Positions 1 to 11,063 of a stretch of DNA of 64,000 nt are shown in pieces. Both the position numbers and the translations under genes were made by a program. Position 1 is the first letter of the stretch; each line of letters opens with the position of its first letter. Under the pieces are notes generated by a model that saw only the letters and a program-made list of their open reading frames with translations, was not told the DNA's origin and did no database searches. Source of the DNA: Ursus arctos (taxonomy: Eukaryota; Chordata; Mammalia; Carnivora; Ursidae); the NCBI RefSeq assembly GCF_023065955.2, contig NW_026622886.1, positions 9,186,001 through 9,250,000 on the forward strand. The letters run 5' to 3'.

Positions 1-288
1 TAAGCGCACCTAGTTGAACCACTGGTGTGTTCCTGGTGATCCCTGGCTAGGGAGCATTGACAGTTCTTTCTGGACTGTCCTATACAATGCATATCTAGAG
101 CAGAAAGCACACTACTTATGCATTTCTTGCCAAAGAAAGTGGGAACTGTCCTCCCATCTCTAGCCATAGGATTGTCACACCAAAGCTAAAGGATGTCCTT
201 CATTTTTGTAGATTCTATATAGAGTGTCTGATAAATGGAAACTTACCAAAAGATAGGGAAAAGAAAAGAAAATGTTGGAATAATCGAA
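1..288. other. Unassigned flank at left edge
   Basis: No coding exon or repeat that I can name. The sequence is about 60% A+T. It runs into recognisable L1 ORF2-type wording at about position 290, so the tail of this stretch may be a more diverged part of the same L1. Confidence 0.4.
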
Positions 289-649
289 CACTATTTTGCA
301 AGAAAAAAAGAACAACCTGTCAACCCATACCTTGCCCCACATACAAAATAACTCAAAATGGATCATAAATCTAAAATTATAACACTTTTAGAAGAAAACA
401 TAGGAGAAAACCTTTGTGATCCTGGGATATGCAAAAAATTTCTTACAGCACCCGAAGTTCCATTAAAATAATTTATAAAAAATGTCTGCTCTTTGGATGA
501 CAGTGTTTAGAAAATGAAAAGACAAGTAACAGACTGAGAGAAAATGTTTGCAAAACATATCTGATAAATGACTGTATCCAGAATACATGAAGAATTCTAC
601 AACTCAATAAAAAGACGGGTAAACCAGTTTTAAAAACATTGGGGTAGTT

Positions 650-832
650 AGGGCGCCTGGGTGGCTCACTTAAGTGTCTGACTTCAGCTTAGGTCATGAT
701 CTCAAGCCTGGGATTAAGCCTTATGTTGGGCTCCCCACTCAGCAGGGAGTCTGCTTGTCCCTCTCCCTCTGCTTCTCCCCCTCCCCCAACTCGTGCTCTC
801 TCTCTTTAAAATAAATAAAATCTTTTTTAAAA
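650..832 (+). mobile_element. CanSINE in L1, with target-site duplication
   Basis: The copy has a tRNA-like head ('gggcgcctgggtggctca'), a CT-rich middle and an 'aaataaataaaatctttt' tail. The duplication attggggtagtt occurs at 638-649 and 833-844, which fixes the element's ends exactly. The pol III B-box region is diverged. It is a non-autonomous copy mobilised by L1. Confidence 0.92.
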
Positions 833-1322
833 ATTGGGGTAGTTGAATGATCACCACAGGAGATATATGGATGGCAAAAGAAATGATATCATCATTAGTC
901 ATTAGGGAAATGCAAATCAAAACCACAATGAAATATTATTCCTTGGTCACAATAAAAATAATTCCAAGTGCTATTGAGGATATGCAGCAACTAGAACTCC
1001 CAGACATTGTGGATGGAACTGCAGAATAGTAGAGAGACACTTGAGTAAACGGTTTGGCAATTTCTTATAAAGTTAAATACAAGCTTACCATATGACCCAG
1101 CAATACCATTCCTAGATATTTACCCAAGAGAGATGAAAACATGTTTACACAAAAACCTGGACACACATTTTATATTAGCCAAAGACTGGAAACAATCTAA
1201 GTGCCTTTTAATTGGTGAATGGATAAGCAAATAGTGGTTTGTATAGACAATGGAATCTACTCATCAATAAAAGGAACAAACTACTGATATAACAATATAA
1301 ATCTCAAATGTATTCTAAGTGA

Positions 1323-1519
1323 GGGGCACCTGGGTGGCACAGCGGTTAAGCGTCTGCCTTTGGCTCAGGGCGTGGTCCCGGCGTTATGGGATCGAGCCCC
1401 ACATCAGGCTCCTCCGCTATGAGCCTGCTTCTTCCTCTCCCACTCCCCCTGCTTGTGTTCCCTCTCTGGCTGACTGTCTCTCTCTGTCAAATAAATAAAT
1501 AAATAAAATCTTTTTAAAA
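1323..1519 (+). mobile_element. CanSINE, bear/panda-type subfamily
   Basis: The head is followed by 'cagcggttaagcgtctgcc' and 'ggctcagggcgtggtcccg', and the tail is four AAAT units. The duplication aaatgtattctaagtga lies at 1306-1322 and 1520-1536 without a mismatch, so the insertion is young. It is nearly identical to the antisense copies at 23518 and 48597. I associate this subtype with Ursidae (SINEC1_AMe in repeat libraries), from memory. Confidence 0.9.
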
Positions 1520-1749
1520 AAATGTATTCTAAGTGAAAGATGCAAATACAAATACCTATATACTGATGTTTCCATGTATATGACATTCTGTAAAAGCCAA
1601 AACTGTAGGGAAAGAAAACAGATTAGTGGTTGCATGGGAAGTGTTGACTACAAAGTGGCTTGAGGGACTTTTTTGGGTGATGGGACTGTTCTGTATCTTG
1701 AGTGTGATGTGGGTTACACATTGCATCTTTCAAAACTCATAGAGTTTTG

Positions 1750-1956
1750 GGGCGCCTGGGTGGCTCAGTCAAGTGTCTGCCTTTAGCTCAGGTCATGATC
1801 CCAGGGTCCTGAGATCAAGCCCCATGTCCCCATGTCAGGCTCTCTGCTCAGTGGGGAGCCTGCTTCTCCCTTTCCCTCTGCCTACTGCTCCTTCTGCTTG
1901 TGCTCTCGCTCTCGCTCTCTCTCTGTCAAACAAATAAATAAAATCTTTAAAAAAAT
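1750..1956 (+). mobile_element. CanSINE near the 3' end of the L1
   Basis: Full-length copy with a duplicated internal 'ccccatgt' and an expanded 'ctcgctctcgctctct' segment. The duplication aaaactcatagagttttg (1732-1749) is repeated at 1957-1974 with two changes, so it is somewhat older than the copy at 1323. Confidence 0.9.
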
Positions 1957-2246
1957 AAAACTTGTAGAGTTTTGAAGAAATTTTAAAGAGCAATTTTATT
2001 GCATGTCAATTATATCTCAATAAGCCTGATTTTAGAAAAATGTTGAAATCGTAAAAAAGTTGAGATGAGGTAGGGCCACAGGGCACTATGAATACAAAGA
2101 CAACAACAGTAGCCCACCTGATAATTAAATTCTAAATTCTAAATCTTAAAAAGATAAATTATTAGTGCATAATTCACATTATGAAAGAACTTGTCCTTTC
2201 TTTTCTGTAAAATAAGTTCATGGTGCATTGAAATGTTTTTGTACAA

Positions 2247-2450
2247 GGGTGCCTAAGTGGCTCAGTCAGTTAAGTATCTGACTCTTGATTTTGGCTCAGG
2301 TCATGATCTCAGGGTCCTGGGATCAAGCACTGAGTTGTGCTCCCCACTCAGTGGGGAGTCTGCTTGTCTTCCTCTCTCTCTGCCCCTCCGCCATGCTCAT
2401 GCTCAAGCTCGCTCTCTCCCTCTCTCAAATAAATAAATAAGTCTTTAAAA
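2247..2450 (+). mobile_element. CanSINE
   Basis: Complete copy of the variant that reads 'ctgactcttgattttggctc'. The exact 16-bp duplication aaatgtttttgtacaa is at 2231-2246 and 2451-2466. Confidence 0.92.
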
Positions 2451-2466
2451 AAATGTTTTTGTACAA

Positions 2467-3390
2467 ATGAGGAACTACTTGGTTTATAGTGGAGTAACTT
2501 AAAACTGAAGTTCAAAGTCACTGCCAACTGATTATCACAAATTAAGATAAAACATCTCTGACACTAAGGAGCTGTGGGAAAATATATTTGGATTTCAAAA
2601 ACTCTAATTTACAGCTTTGCGGGAACATGTTTATTGCGCAAATTAGTTTCCTAATGCTGTACTGTAGAGGTAAAGACATTTGAGAGCGTACCAGTAGCCA
2701 ATAGTGGTCAAGCAGGCAAAGTAGGCAAAAGTATGTAAAAACATAGAAGCAAATTGAGCATCTTTGAACTCAGGTTGTGTTACTGATGGGGTGCTCATCA
2801 AGTGGGCATGCCATGAAGTGCTGCTGTGTACGAGCATATGTGGCTGCTCTCCTTTGGACCTAGGAAAAGGGGATGAAGATGAGAATATTTGCTTATCCAT
2901 TCACCAATTAAAAAGCACTTAGATTATTTCCAGTTTTGGGCTATCACAAAATGTGTGTCCAGGTTTTCGTATAAACATGCTTTTATTTCTCTTGAGTAAA
3001 TATCTAGTTTAAGAATGATTTAAAATGTCCTAAAACTTTTATAATCTCTATCATATTATGTAGAGATGAAGCAGAGATACAGGTGGATTAATTTGATATT
3101 AATTTCAGAGTCCATGCTAATGGCCCATCCTGGACATCACCCACTAGTGCTCAGAAGACCTCCTTTTGATGGACTTTCTCGTTTCCCTTTTCAGTGGTGG
3201 CCAGGATCTTCATTCTGCTTTAAGTGCTCCAGGCGCCCTCTAAGAGGCAGAGAAGACTGCATAGTCCCTGGAAACCTTCCAGTTTCACTTGCAGAATTCA
3301 GCCTCACTCATAGTTCTCTGGGTGAGTATGAATCTTCACCAGATTGCCATAGAGCTCGCTGCTTAAAGGGTCTCAATGCACCAGGTTGTT
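2467..3390. other. Mostly unassigned, with a short antisense L1 fragment
   Basis: Only 2885-3020 is recognisable as repeat. A minus-strand open frame at 2643-2900 has a hydrophobic stretch (residues about 51-80), but it lacks any family resemblance I know and is not supported as a gene. The part beyond about 3140 may belong to the unidentified retrocopy that follows. Confidence 0.35.
2885..3020 (-). mobile_element. L1 fragment, antisense
   Basis: The plus strand reads 'cttatccattcaccaatt', then 'cagttttgggctatcac', then 'ctcttgagtaaatatctag'. This is the reverse complement of the L1 ORF2 end segment also seen in sense near 1120-1220. Only about 135 bp survive. Confidence 0.65.
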
Positions 3391-4041
3391 TTATTTACCA
3401 ACTCTTCCAACATCAGTAGCTACTGTTGTCTTTGTTTTCCTGAAGTTTCTTGACAGGGATTCAAGAAATTTTTTCCTGAAGAAGAAAAATTTTGGAGTCA
3501 AGCATTTCATATCTGGTATGTCTTTGGGGTCAACCAGTTGTAGTTTGATAGCTTTCATAAAGTCATCTTTAATTTGTGTATTCCTAGTTAGGAACTCCAT
3601 ATCATCAGATTTCCCTCGTATCTCTTCTTTCTGCTCAGCTATAGTGAATTTTAGAGAAAAATCTCCATCTGACTTACCCCATTTTTTAGCCCTGAATTCA
3701 AGTTCCTCTTTGGTGTTTGTCAGTTCTTTTTCCAGTTCTGCAATTTTGTCCAAGTCTCCTAACCTAGAGCTGGGACAGAGAGTCTATAATTGTTTAGAGA
3801 TTCTCTTTTATTTCTTTTGTCAATTGATCTTCTTTTCATCTTTCAGCCATTGAAGATTTGTCTGGCTCATCTTTCCCTATGACTTAGAATTTTCTCAAGC
3901 CCAGGGTAGTCTGCATTTTTTGCAGTCTCTCCCCTAACTCCTCCAAGGTCAGAAGAGACAGCACAGCCTACAATGCGTACACTGAAGTTAGTGTTCTCTT
4001 TCCCCAGTAGTTCCAAAAAGGAGGGAATACAATTATTGAAA
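3391..4041 (-). pseudogene. Broken retrocopy-like coding remnant (coiled-coil protein), unidentified
   Basis: On the minus strand a 120-codon open frame (3753-3391) encodes a highly charged, heptad-like N-terminal part beginning MDKIAELEKELTNTKEELEF, which is typical of coiled coils. Upstream on the same strand the frame continues in pieces with several stop codons (3754-4041). This is the pattern of a decayed intronless copy of an mRNA. I see no splice sites around the open part. The parent gene is not recognised. A CanSINE (4051-4265) sits directly at its upstream side and may have truncated it. It could also be a chance frame in AG-rich DNA, but the amino-acid composition makes that less likely. 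Confidence 0.4.
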
Positions 4042-4050
4042 AGAAAACAA

Positions 4051-4265
4051 CAAATTTTTAAAAAGGATTTCATTTATTTATTTTAGAGAAGGAGCATAAG
4101 AGCAAGCAGGGAGGGGGTGGGGAGGGGAGAGGGAGAAAGAATCTGAGGCAGACTCTATGCAGAGCGCAGAGCCCAATATGGGGCTGGATCGCAGGACCCG
4201 GAGATCATCCCCTGAGCCAAAACCAAGAGTCAGATGCTTAACTGACTGAGCCACCCAGGCGCCCC
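4051..4265 (-). mobile_element. CanSINE, antisense
   Basis: The reverse-complement head is seen as 'gagccacccaggcgcccc' at the right end, with a GA-rich middle. The short duplication agaaaacaa is at 4042-4050 and 4266-4274. Confidence 0.88.
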
Positions 4266-4274
4266 AGAAAACAA

Positions 4275-6310
4275 TTTTAATACAATTTGTGGTAAGGTTG
4301 AAATAATGTGGATGGTTTCATAGACTATTGCTATATTGCGATCTTAGGAACCATTTTATTGTAGGAAATTGGTTTCTAGAAAGGGATCATTTTGTTATGA
4401 GAAAGAAAAACCCATTTGAGCTAGAGTCAAAAAAAGGAGGTGAAATTGGGAAGATGATAGTGTAGACGTCTCATGGAAGGCAAGGACAATAAGTGTAACC
4501 AGACTTCATGAAGGTCTATAACCATGAACTGGTGGACTCTCTATGATTGAGGAAGTTGCTCATGGATATGGAAAGATAATAAAAGTTATCTTAAATACAT
4601 ATATATAAAACTTAAAGTTATATCTAAAAGATAACTTTTATTATCTTTCCATATCCCTTACCGGATTAGCTTCAAACCAGCTTTCCTACTAGAATTATTG
4701 GGACTCAAGTCTATATGCCTAGGGAAAACAACTTATATATCCCAGTTTGAATCTGGTTCTACCCCTGGTTCTAACCCTCTAGAGTAGTAGAATGCTAAGT
4801 ACCCTATAGCCTGATTCTGCTGCAGGCCCTGCTCTTCCTATGGGCTGTTTGGCTTTGGTTTCTCTTTGAATAGTTTCTCTCATTAGTTGAGGGAACTGCT
4901 ATAGCCTTTGTTTCTTGTAGCCAGGATAATCTAACCAAAACATTGGGCATTTCTTACATACCATCCATGTGTTTAGCACTAGAAGATAGGTGATATAAAT
5001 CTTATCCCTAGGTAGTTCACTCTTAAGGCAAGACATAGGCACATTAAGCATTTATAAATCATTGAAGAATAATGTAAATAAATGTCAAAATGAGTGGTCT
5101 GGCACTGAGGACTAAATGAATACAGAAAAGATAGATATGGATGTGGCCTGCAGAGAGCTTCTAAGATAAGGAGGTGGAGGAAGTTATCTTTTAATAAATA
5201 TTAAGTGCCTGATTTTGTAAGGACTTGAGCTGGATACTTACAAATAGGCGGAGTGGAATGGTTGCTATTTTCCACCCATATCTAGTATAGATATTAGACC
5301 CATGAAGGGAACTAGTAATAAAAACTTCACCTTGGGACAAAGCACCCAAAATGGTAGCAGAGTTCACCTGGCAGAAGCCTTTTCAATGATAAAAGAGTTA
5401 AATGGCAATTGGTGAAGATGGGCAAGGTGGAGTTTTAAAAAATAATACACAGTAGAGCAGCCCGAAGTTGAACCATAGGGTCTTCATTGTCATCTGCAAT
5501 AGTCAGGTTGAAAGAACCTGTGTGTTTACCCTGAGATGGGAGACTTACTGAGTTAACATTTTCCATGTGACAGCATAACACAGACACAGTCTGGGATTTG
5601 TGCAAACTACAGTAAGAGAGCCTCTCAGTTTGGCCTGTGTTTGGGTACAACTTCCCACCTATGATTTAGGCAATACTGTATGCATTATAAAGAGTATGGT
5701 CTCTCTTTTACAGTTGAAGAAAAACCTGAGGATATCTAGTATCTTAAATCAAGTCCTCTGTAACTAGGGAAAATGGATTTCTCCTAACATGGAATACTAA
5801 TATCAAACAATATGCAAAGGCAAATGAGTTCCAGGAGAGGAAACCTTGTTTTAGAGCAACTTTTGAAATCTGTCATCTATACTCACAAATCCTTCACCAA
5901 AGTGTGAAGGAGCCAACATTAATCTCTCCCTAGATCTAAAACTGTCATGCTAAAATTTGTTATTGCTGATTCCTTGACCTACTTTCCTTCTTTACTTTGA
6001 GGGCACATCCTTACATGGGGTCTAATCATTTATTTGCCAAGAGATTAATTAGCTTTTCAGAGCCTCTGTGCTAGTTAATAGTCCCAAAATAGACCACTAG
6101 TCCCACAGCCCAGTGCTTCTTAGGAAGATGGATTATAGGAGTGACAAAATTTGAGCAAGATATATCTGTCAATGCCTCTACGCTTATAAAAGGTGTGACC
6201 TCCAACCCCCTCGGCTCAGTTGGTCTCTAGTGGCTTGCCTTAATTATGCCCCCTGCCTTCCTTCAAGATTCCTGGAGCTTTGAGTAGATAAACCTAAGTT
6301 TCAAGGTGAT
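4275..6310. other. Unassigned intergenic DNA around a perfect hairpin
   Basis: Apart from the inverted repeat at 4564-4656, I recognise no transposon, exon or RNA gene. Open frames in this interval are short and unremarkable. It is probably old, diverged intergenic DNA. Confidence 0.4.
4564..4656. repeat. Perfect inverted repeat: 29-bp arms, 35-bp loop
   Basis: The left arm occupies 4564-4592 and the right arm 4628-4656, and all 29 positions pair. The arms are A+T-rich (only 7 G/C each) and the loop (4593-4627) is almost pure A/T. Pairing stops immediately at both ends (t4563/c4657 and a4593/a4627). No TA duplication or poly(A) flanks it, so it is not an obvious transposon end pair. A template-switch event during replication is a plausible origin. 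Confidence 0.95.
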
Positions 6311-6317
6311 GTGACTA

Positions 6318-6545
6318 GCAATATGATACGGTGAATCAAAGTCCGGGTGCTATAACCAGACTTGGGTTTTAATCATGACTCTGCTGCTTTGGTCAGGTTA
6401 CTGTCTGGGCTTCTTTTCCCTGATATCTAAAATGTAGACTGATAGTCCTCATCTCCTAAGATTGTGATGATGATCAAGGAACAATGTATTAAACTGCTTA
6501 CCCACAGAGTAAGAAGTCGGTATATAGTAGCTGTTTGTATTGTGA
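6318..6545 (+). mobile_element. MIR SINE
   Basis: Shows the MIR order: 'ccagacttgggttttaatc', then 'ctctgctgctttggtcagg', then 'cctgatatctaaaatg', and a diverged tail. Ancient mammalian SINE, about 25-30% diverged by eye. Confidence 0.7.
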
Positions 6546-7285
6546 TAGACAATTGAAGCACAACATCTTCTGCCTTCAAGCTATTGATGCTTGGGAGTAA
6601 ATTGGATCCACTGGGGCTGTCAGAGCTTCAGGGGAGCTGAGAAACATGGATGTCTTTGACTGAATTGTTGATCAATATAGCAGAATCTAAATTTTTCACA
6701 CTGTACCCAAATCCGTAAAACTTATAGCACTCTATTCCTATAACTTGCCTTGATGCTTCGATTCTCTTTGATGGTAGAAGAAAAATCACAAATTGCCAGT
6801 TATTATAGGTAACTCAGTCTCTTTCCAAAATAAAGAATCGTTTTAGAGTCAATTTAGCCTCTTTAGGGATAAATGCTTAGTCTTTCAGGGTGGTCTTCCC
6901 TACCATACCTCTTCCCAAGAGGCTGTGTGTTGTACATGACCTCATGGCAATGCGGAAGAGGTGGCTGCCCTGTGAGTGGGTTCTTGGGTTCTCTACTAGG
7001 TCTTCACTGGTGTTTTAGGCTTACGAATCTCATGTTTCAGTGCTTTCTCATCCTGACTTCTAAACATTGAGACCCAGGGCTCAGGCTTCAGTTATCTTAA
7101 TCAAAAGTGACCCCCTAGGTTGAGTAACTTCAATTACTCTTCTAGTTGTTGTATCATGGCTTTAAATATTATGTATATGCCAATTACTCCTAAATTAATA
7201 TCTCTAGACCAGACCTATCCCTTGAACTCCAGGCTTGTATGTATAAGCAATTGTCTACTAGAAGTCTCCAGATAAGATGTATAAC
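6546..7285. other. Unassigned intergenic DNA
   Basis: No repeat family, splice-bounded exon or RNA gene that I can support. Open frames are under 70 codons. Confidence 0.4.
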
Positions 7286-7289
7286 AGGC

Positions 7290-8035
7290 ATTTCAAAGTT
7301 GATGTCCAAGCCCTAATTCCTGATCTTGCCCCTCAAACCTCATATTTCATCAGTCTTTCCCAACTTAATTGATGACAACTGCATCCTTCTAGTTGCTCAG
7401 TTCAAAAACTTTGGAGTCATCTTGAGCACTCACTTTTGTTCATAGCTCACATCCAGTCTTTGGGGGAACTTATTACCTGTACCTTCAAAATACATTCTGA
7501 ATCTAATCATCTCTCACCATTTCTATTGCTACCACTGTGGTCCAGATCTCCATCATTTCTCACCTGAATTATTGCAGTAGTCTCCTAACCAGTCTCCCTG
7601 TTCTCATGCTTGCACCCATATAGTCGGCTCTCAACAAAGTATTCAGAGTGATCCTTTTACAATCTCAATCAGATTATGTCAACTTCTCGCTCAGAATCTT
7701 CCAGTGGCTTTGCATCTTATTCAGAGTAAAAGCCAAAATCCTTTTGCTTCCTACAAAGGCTTTGTGAGAGCTGTACTCTTTCCCCGTATCTTGCACCTTG
7801 ACTTCATCTTCTATTCTTGCCCCCTTAAACACCCTACTCCAGCCAGCTTGGTCCTTGCTATTTTCCAAACATGTCAAGTACTCTCCTTCCTTGGGGGACT
7901 TCATACTTGCTATTCCCTTTCCTAGAATGCTTGGGATTTCTGGCTTCCTCCTCACTTCCTTCAGATCTGCTCTAATATTAGGGAGGTTTTCTGTGACCAA
8001 TGTATTTGGTAATGCAAAACCTAGAAGTTGGCCTC
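7290..8035 (+). mobile_element. L2 LINE, 3' part including reverse-transcriptase end
   Basis: The text runs 'ctcacctgaattattgcag', then 'cagagtaaaagccaaaatc', then 'ctagaatgcttgggatttc', the usual wording of the L2 ORF end and 3' tail. One frame shows a diverged version of the 'LDYCNSLL' motif common at the end of CR1/L2 reverse transcriptases. Many stops and indels; it cannot be functional. Confidence 0.7.
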
Positions 8036-8699
8036 GTCTAACCTCTTTAGGAATATATAACTAATAAATCTTTAAATCTAATATAATTTTTAAAAAAGAT
8101 ACTTAAAGTGATACTGTAAGAAAATGATGAAAAGGGGCAACAAAATTTCCCTGAGGGACAAAGAAACTTAACAAAAAAATGTTGACCCAAAGCAAAAGAA
8201 AACGGTTACCTAATATCCCAGTGTGAATTTTCAGAAACTCAGTGCTTTAGTTAAACCTAAGAAGGGAAGACACATGGCAGAAGTAGAAGAGCTAAGGAAA
8301 GAAATGGTCAGATAATAGGAGGTGCTAGCTAGATGATAGGAGGAGGTGAAGCATTAAGTGATAGGTATCAAAGAAGAAACAAGAAAAACAAAACCATTAC
8401 AAAAAATAAAGACTAAATTATAAGAAGCACAAGCAAGACTAGGCATGACTGAAAGCACAGTTAGGGCCATAGAGATTAGAAATGAGAAAAGGAAAGATGA
8501 AACAGAATAAAAGAAAAACATAAAAAAGACTAGAGCAAATGGCAAATAATAGAAGACAGGCAAAATACTTAATTCTCCCCTAAGAAGAAAAGCAAAACAG
8601 TGGAACATAGAAATATTTATAAGCAAAATTTAAAAATATATTTTTTCTGAAAAAAACTAAAATCTACATTTTGACTGATACATAATAATTTAGGGAAAC
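8036..8699. other. A+T-rich unassigned DNA
   Basis: Purine-rich on the plus strand ('aagaagaaacaagaaaaac'). The antisense open frame at 8354-8626 is therefore composition-driven. It probably grades into the diverged L1 that follows. Confidence 0.35.
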
Positions 8700-9194
8700 T
8701 TTGCTCAATAACGGCCAACACAATATTCTACTAAAATCATTGGACGTTAAAAGATAAAGAATATAACTTTGAAAAGAAAACAGCATAAAATCCTCATGAT
8801 CTTGGGTTAGACAAAATACAACACCAAAATCACTTAGACACAATACCAAAATCACTTCCAGAAAAGACAAAATTGATAAACTAGACTTCATCATTAAAAC
8901 TTTTGTGCTTCATGAAACACCATTGAAGTAGAAAGACAAAGCATGAGAAAATATTTGCAAATCATGTATCTGATAAAGGACTTGTATCCAGAATATAGAA
9001 AGACCTTAATAATAAAAAGACAACCCAATAAAAAACCCAATGAGCAAAATATTTTAATAAGCACTTCACCTATAAAAGATATATGAATGACTAATAAATG
9101 CCTGAAAAGATGTGCAAAATCATTAGTCATTAGGGAAATGGAAATCAAAACTATAATGGGGTACCACTTCACACCCACAAAAATGCCTATCATC

Positions 9195-9382
9195 GGGACT
9201 CCTGGTTGTCTCAGTCAGTTGAGCATCTGTCTTTGGCTTGAGTTGTGATCCCAGGGTCCTGGGATCAAGTCCTGTGTCAGGAGGGAGCCTCTTTCTCCCT
9301 CTGCCTGCCACTCCCCCCGCTTGTGCAAGTGCTCTCTCTCTCTCTCTCTCTGATGAATAAATAAATCTTAAAAAAAAAAAAA
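9195..9382 (+). mobile_element. CanSINE, diverged
   Basis: The head is decayed ('gggactcctggttgtctcag') and the tail is 'gatgaataaataaatctt' with A13. I see no clean duplication, and the right edge is set by resumption of the L1. Confidence 0.85.
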
Positions 9383-9700
9383 GAGTTTTTATCAAAAGAT
9401 ATGCTACAACCTATGGTGATTTTACTATAGCCATAGAGAAACTGGAACCCTCAGACATTGCTGGTGGGGGGTATAAAATGGTCCAACCACTTTGAAAAAC
9501 AGTTTGGCAGTTTCTTAAAAAGGTAAACAAACTTACATAAGACCTAGCAATTCCACTCCTAGGTATCTGCCCAAGAGAAATAAAAGCAAATATTTCCACA
9601 AAGACTTGTATGCAGATGTTCCTAGCAGAATGATTCACAATAGCCTAAATGTCGAAATAATCACAATGTTTGTCATTTGGTGAGTAGATAAAATATAGTA

Positions 9701-10345
9701 GTCATTTCTCATTATTCATGGATTCTACATGTGCAGATTTGCCTACTTGCTAAAAGCTATTTGTAACCTCAAAATCAATAGGAATTTCCTGGCCATTCTT
9801 GGATATGCACATGTGCAGAGCAGCAGAGAATTTGAGTCACCCAACAAACATGTTCCTAGCTGAGGTCAGACTAGGCGACACTCTGCCTCCTTGTTTCAGC
9901 TCTGTTCCTGTACATAATTGTCCTTTTGCAGTCTATTTAGTGCTATGTTTTTCACATTTTCTTGTGTGCTTTTTGTTGGTGATTTTGTTTAAAAAAGCAT
10001 CCAGGCCTAGGGCTGAAGTGCTGGCTAGCATTCCTACACTCAAGAAGGTTGTGATGTGCCTTGTGGAAAAAAAGACTTGTGTTAGAGAAGCTTCATTCAG
10101 GCATGAGTTCTAGTGCTGTTTGCCATGAGTTCAATGTTAATGAATCAACGCTATATAGTAAATATGGTGTCTTCAGACAAAAACACACACAAAACAAGGT
10201 TATATATTATTAGTTGATGAAAAAGACATGTTGCAGGAACCACCCCTGCATTTCCCCTATGGTCAATGAGTAAGTATTCACTAAATTCAGTGTTCGAAGT
10301 GATTTTATAGAACATAACTACCAGGAACAATGAGAATAGACTGTG
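9701..10345 (+). mobile_element. Tigger-type (pogo/Tc1-mariner) DNA transposon remnant
   Basis: Terminal inverted repeats are visible: 'gtcatttctcattattcatgg' begins the element, and the reverse complement of its end gives a close match. TA dinucleotides flank it at 9699-9700 and 10346-10347, the classic Tc1/mariner target duplication. Inside, one frame retains scraps of the N-terminal helix-turn-helix of the transposase near 10060-10140, with stops. At about 645 bp it is an internally deleted non-autonomous copy. Its insertion splits the sense L1 precisely. Confidence 0.75.
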
Positions 10346-10439
10346 TATCCATACAATGGAGTACTGGTTAGCAGTTAAAAAGGACCAAGCCACTGGTAGA
10401 TGCAACAACATAATATGAACCTCAAAAACATGCCGTGTA

Positions 10440-10860
10440 TGTAGGAGAAATGAGAAATTGAGACCCAAAGGAACATGCCAATTCATAAATGTACAATTAG
10501 ATAATTTTATTATTGAGTGAAAAAATACCAGAATACATACAAGTTACCTGCAAGTGGCTACAAAGCTACAGTGGATTTTTAGTTCTATTTATCTGGAAAT
10601 AAAGCTACAGTTGTTATACGTCATCCTACTTTTAATGGATAGAAGCAAGTTTTACATTTTTGTTACTAGGTGCATTGAGCTCACTCTGACGTCTTTTTCA
10701 CAATACTTTATCAGGCTTACTCTGAAGTCCTGATTTTCATAATTTATCAGGCTTACTTTAATATTCTGTTCTTCATGATTTTTATCAGTACCTCCTGTGG
10801 TTGCCTCTGCCAGTGCTTCTAGTGCATATGATTCAACATTCCTCAGTAATGTTTCCCACT
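10440..10860. other. Unidentified insertion within the L1
   Basis: The L1 text stops after 'aacctcaaaaacat' and resumes at 'gtgaaagaatccagatgc'. The 420 bp between are not L1. They contain a direct near-repeat 'tcaggcttactctgaagtc' / 'tcaggcttactttaatattc' (about 10711 and 10748). No terminal repeats or poly(A) tail that I can define, and the family is not recognised. Confidence 0.45.
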
Positions 10861-10935
10861 TGTGAAAGAATCCAGATGCAAAAGACTACATATTACATGA
10901 TCTCATTTATGTGACATTTCCAGAAGAGGCAAATC

Positions 10936-11063
10936 TCTTTTAATTTTTTAGCTTTTTCTAAGATTTTATTTTTAAGTAATCTGTATGCCCAACATTGGGC
11001 TCAAACTCACAACCCCGAGATCAAGAGTCACATGCTCTATCGACTGATCCATCCAGGCGCCCT
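10936..11063 (-). mobile_element. Short CanSINE, antisense
   Basis: The reverse complement shows the tRNA-Lys-like head with 'atctcggggttgtgagtttg' and the short-tail form lacking the CT-rich block. The duplication ggcaaatc is seen at about 10927-10934 and 11064-11071. Confidence 0.85.

Larger units (their letters stand above)
290..2045 (+). mobile_element. L1 LINE, 3' part, interrupted by three CanSINEs
   Basis: The sense strand carries the end of L1 ORF2 and the 3' UTR in order. First comes the 'aactcaaaatggatcataaa' stretch, then 'attagtcattagggaaatg' near 897, the 'tatgacccagcaataccat' stretch near 1091, and the terminal 'aattatatctcaataa' near 2010. Stop codons and small indels break every frame, so it cannot encode reverse transcriptase. 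The wording fits a mammalian L1MA/L1MB-age copy, with the subfamily inferred from memory. Three CanSINEs (650-832, 1323-1519, 1750-1956) split it, so it predates them. Confidence 0.8.

Noticed and set aside
650..700. Possible tRNA gene in SINE heads
   Set aside because: The tRNA-Lys-like part of CanSINEs lacks an intact cloverleaf and is a retroposon promoter, not a tRNA gene.
8354..9193. Runs of hydrophobic minus-strand frames resembling membrane proteins
   Set aside because: Antisense of A-rich L1-type DNA gives F/L/I-rich translations; not genes.
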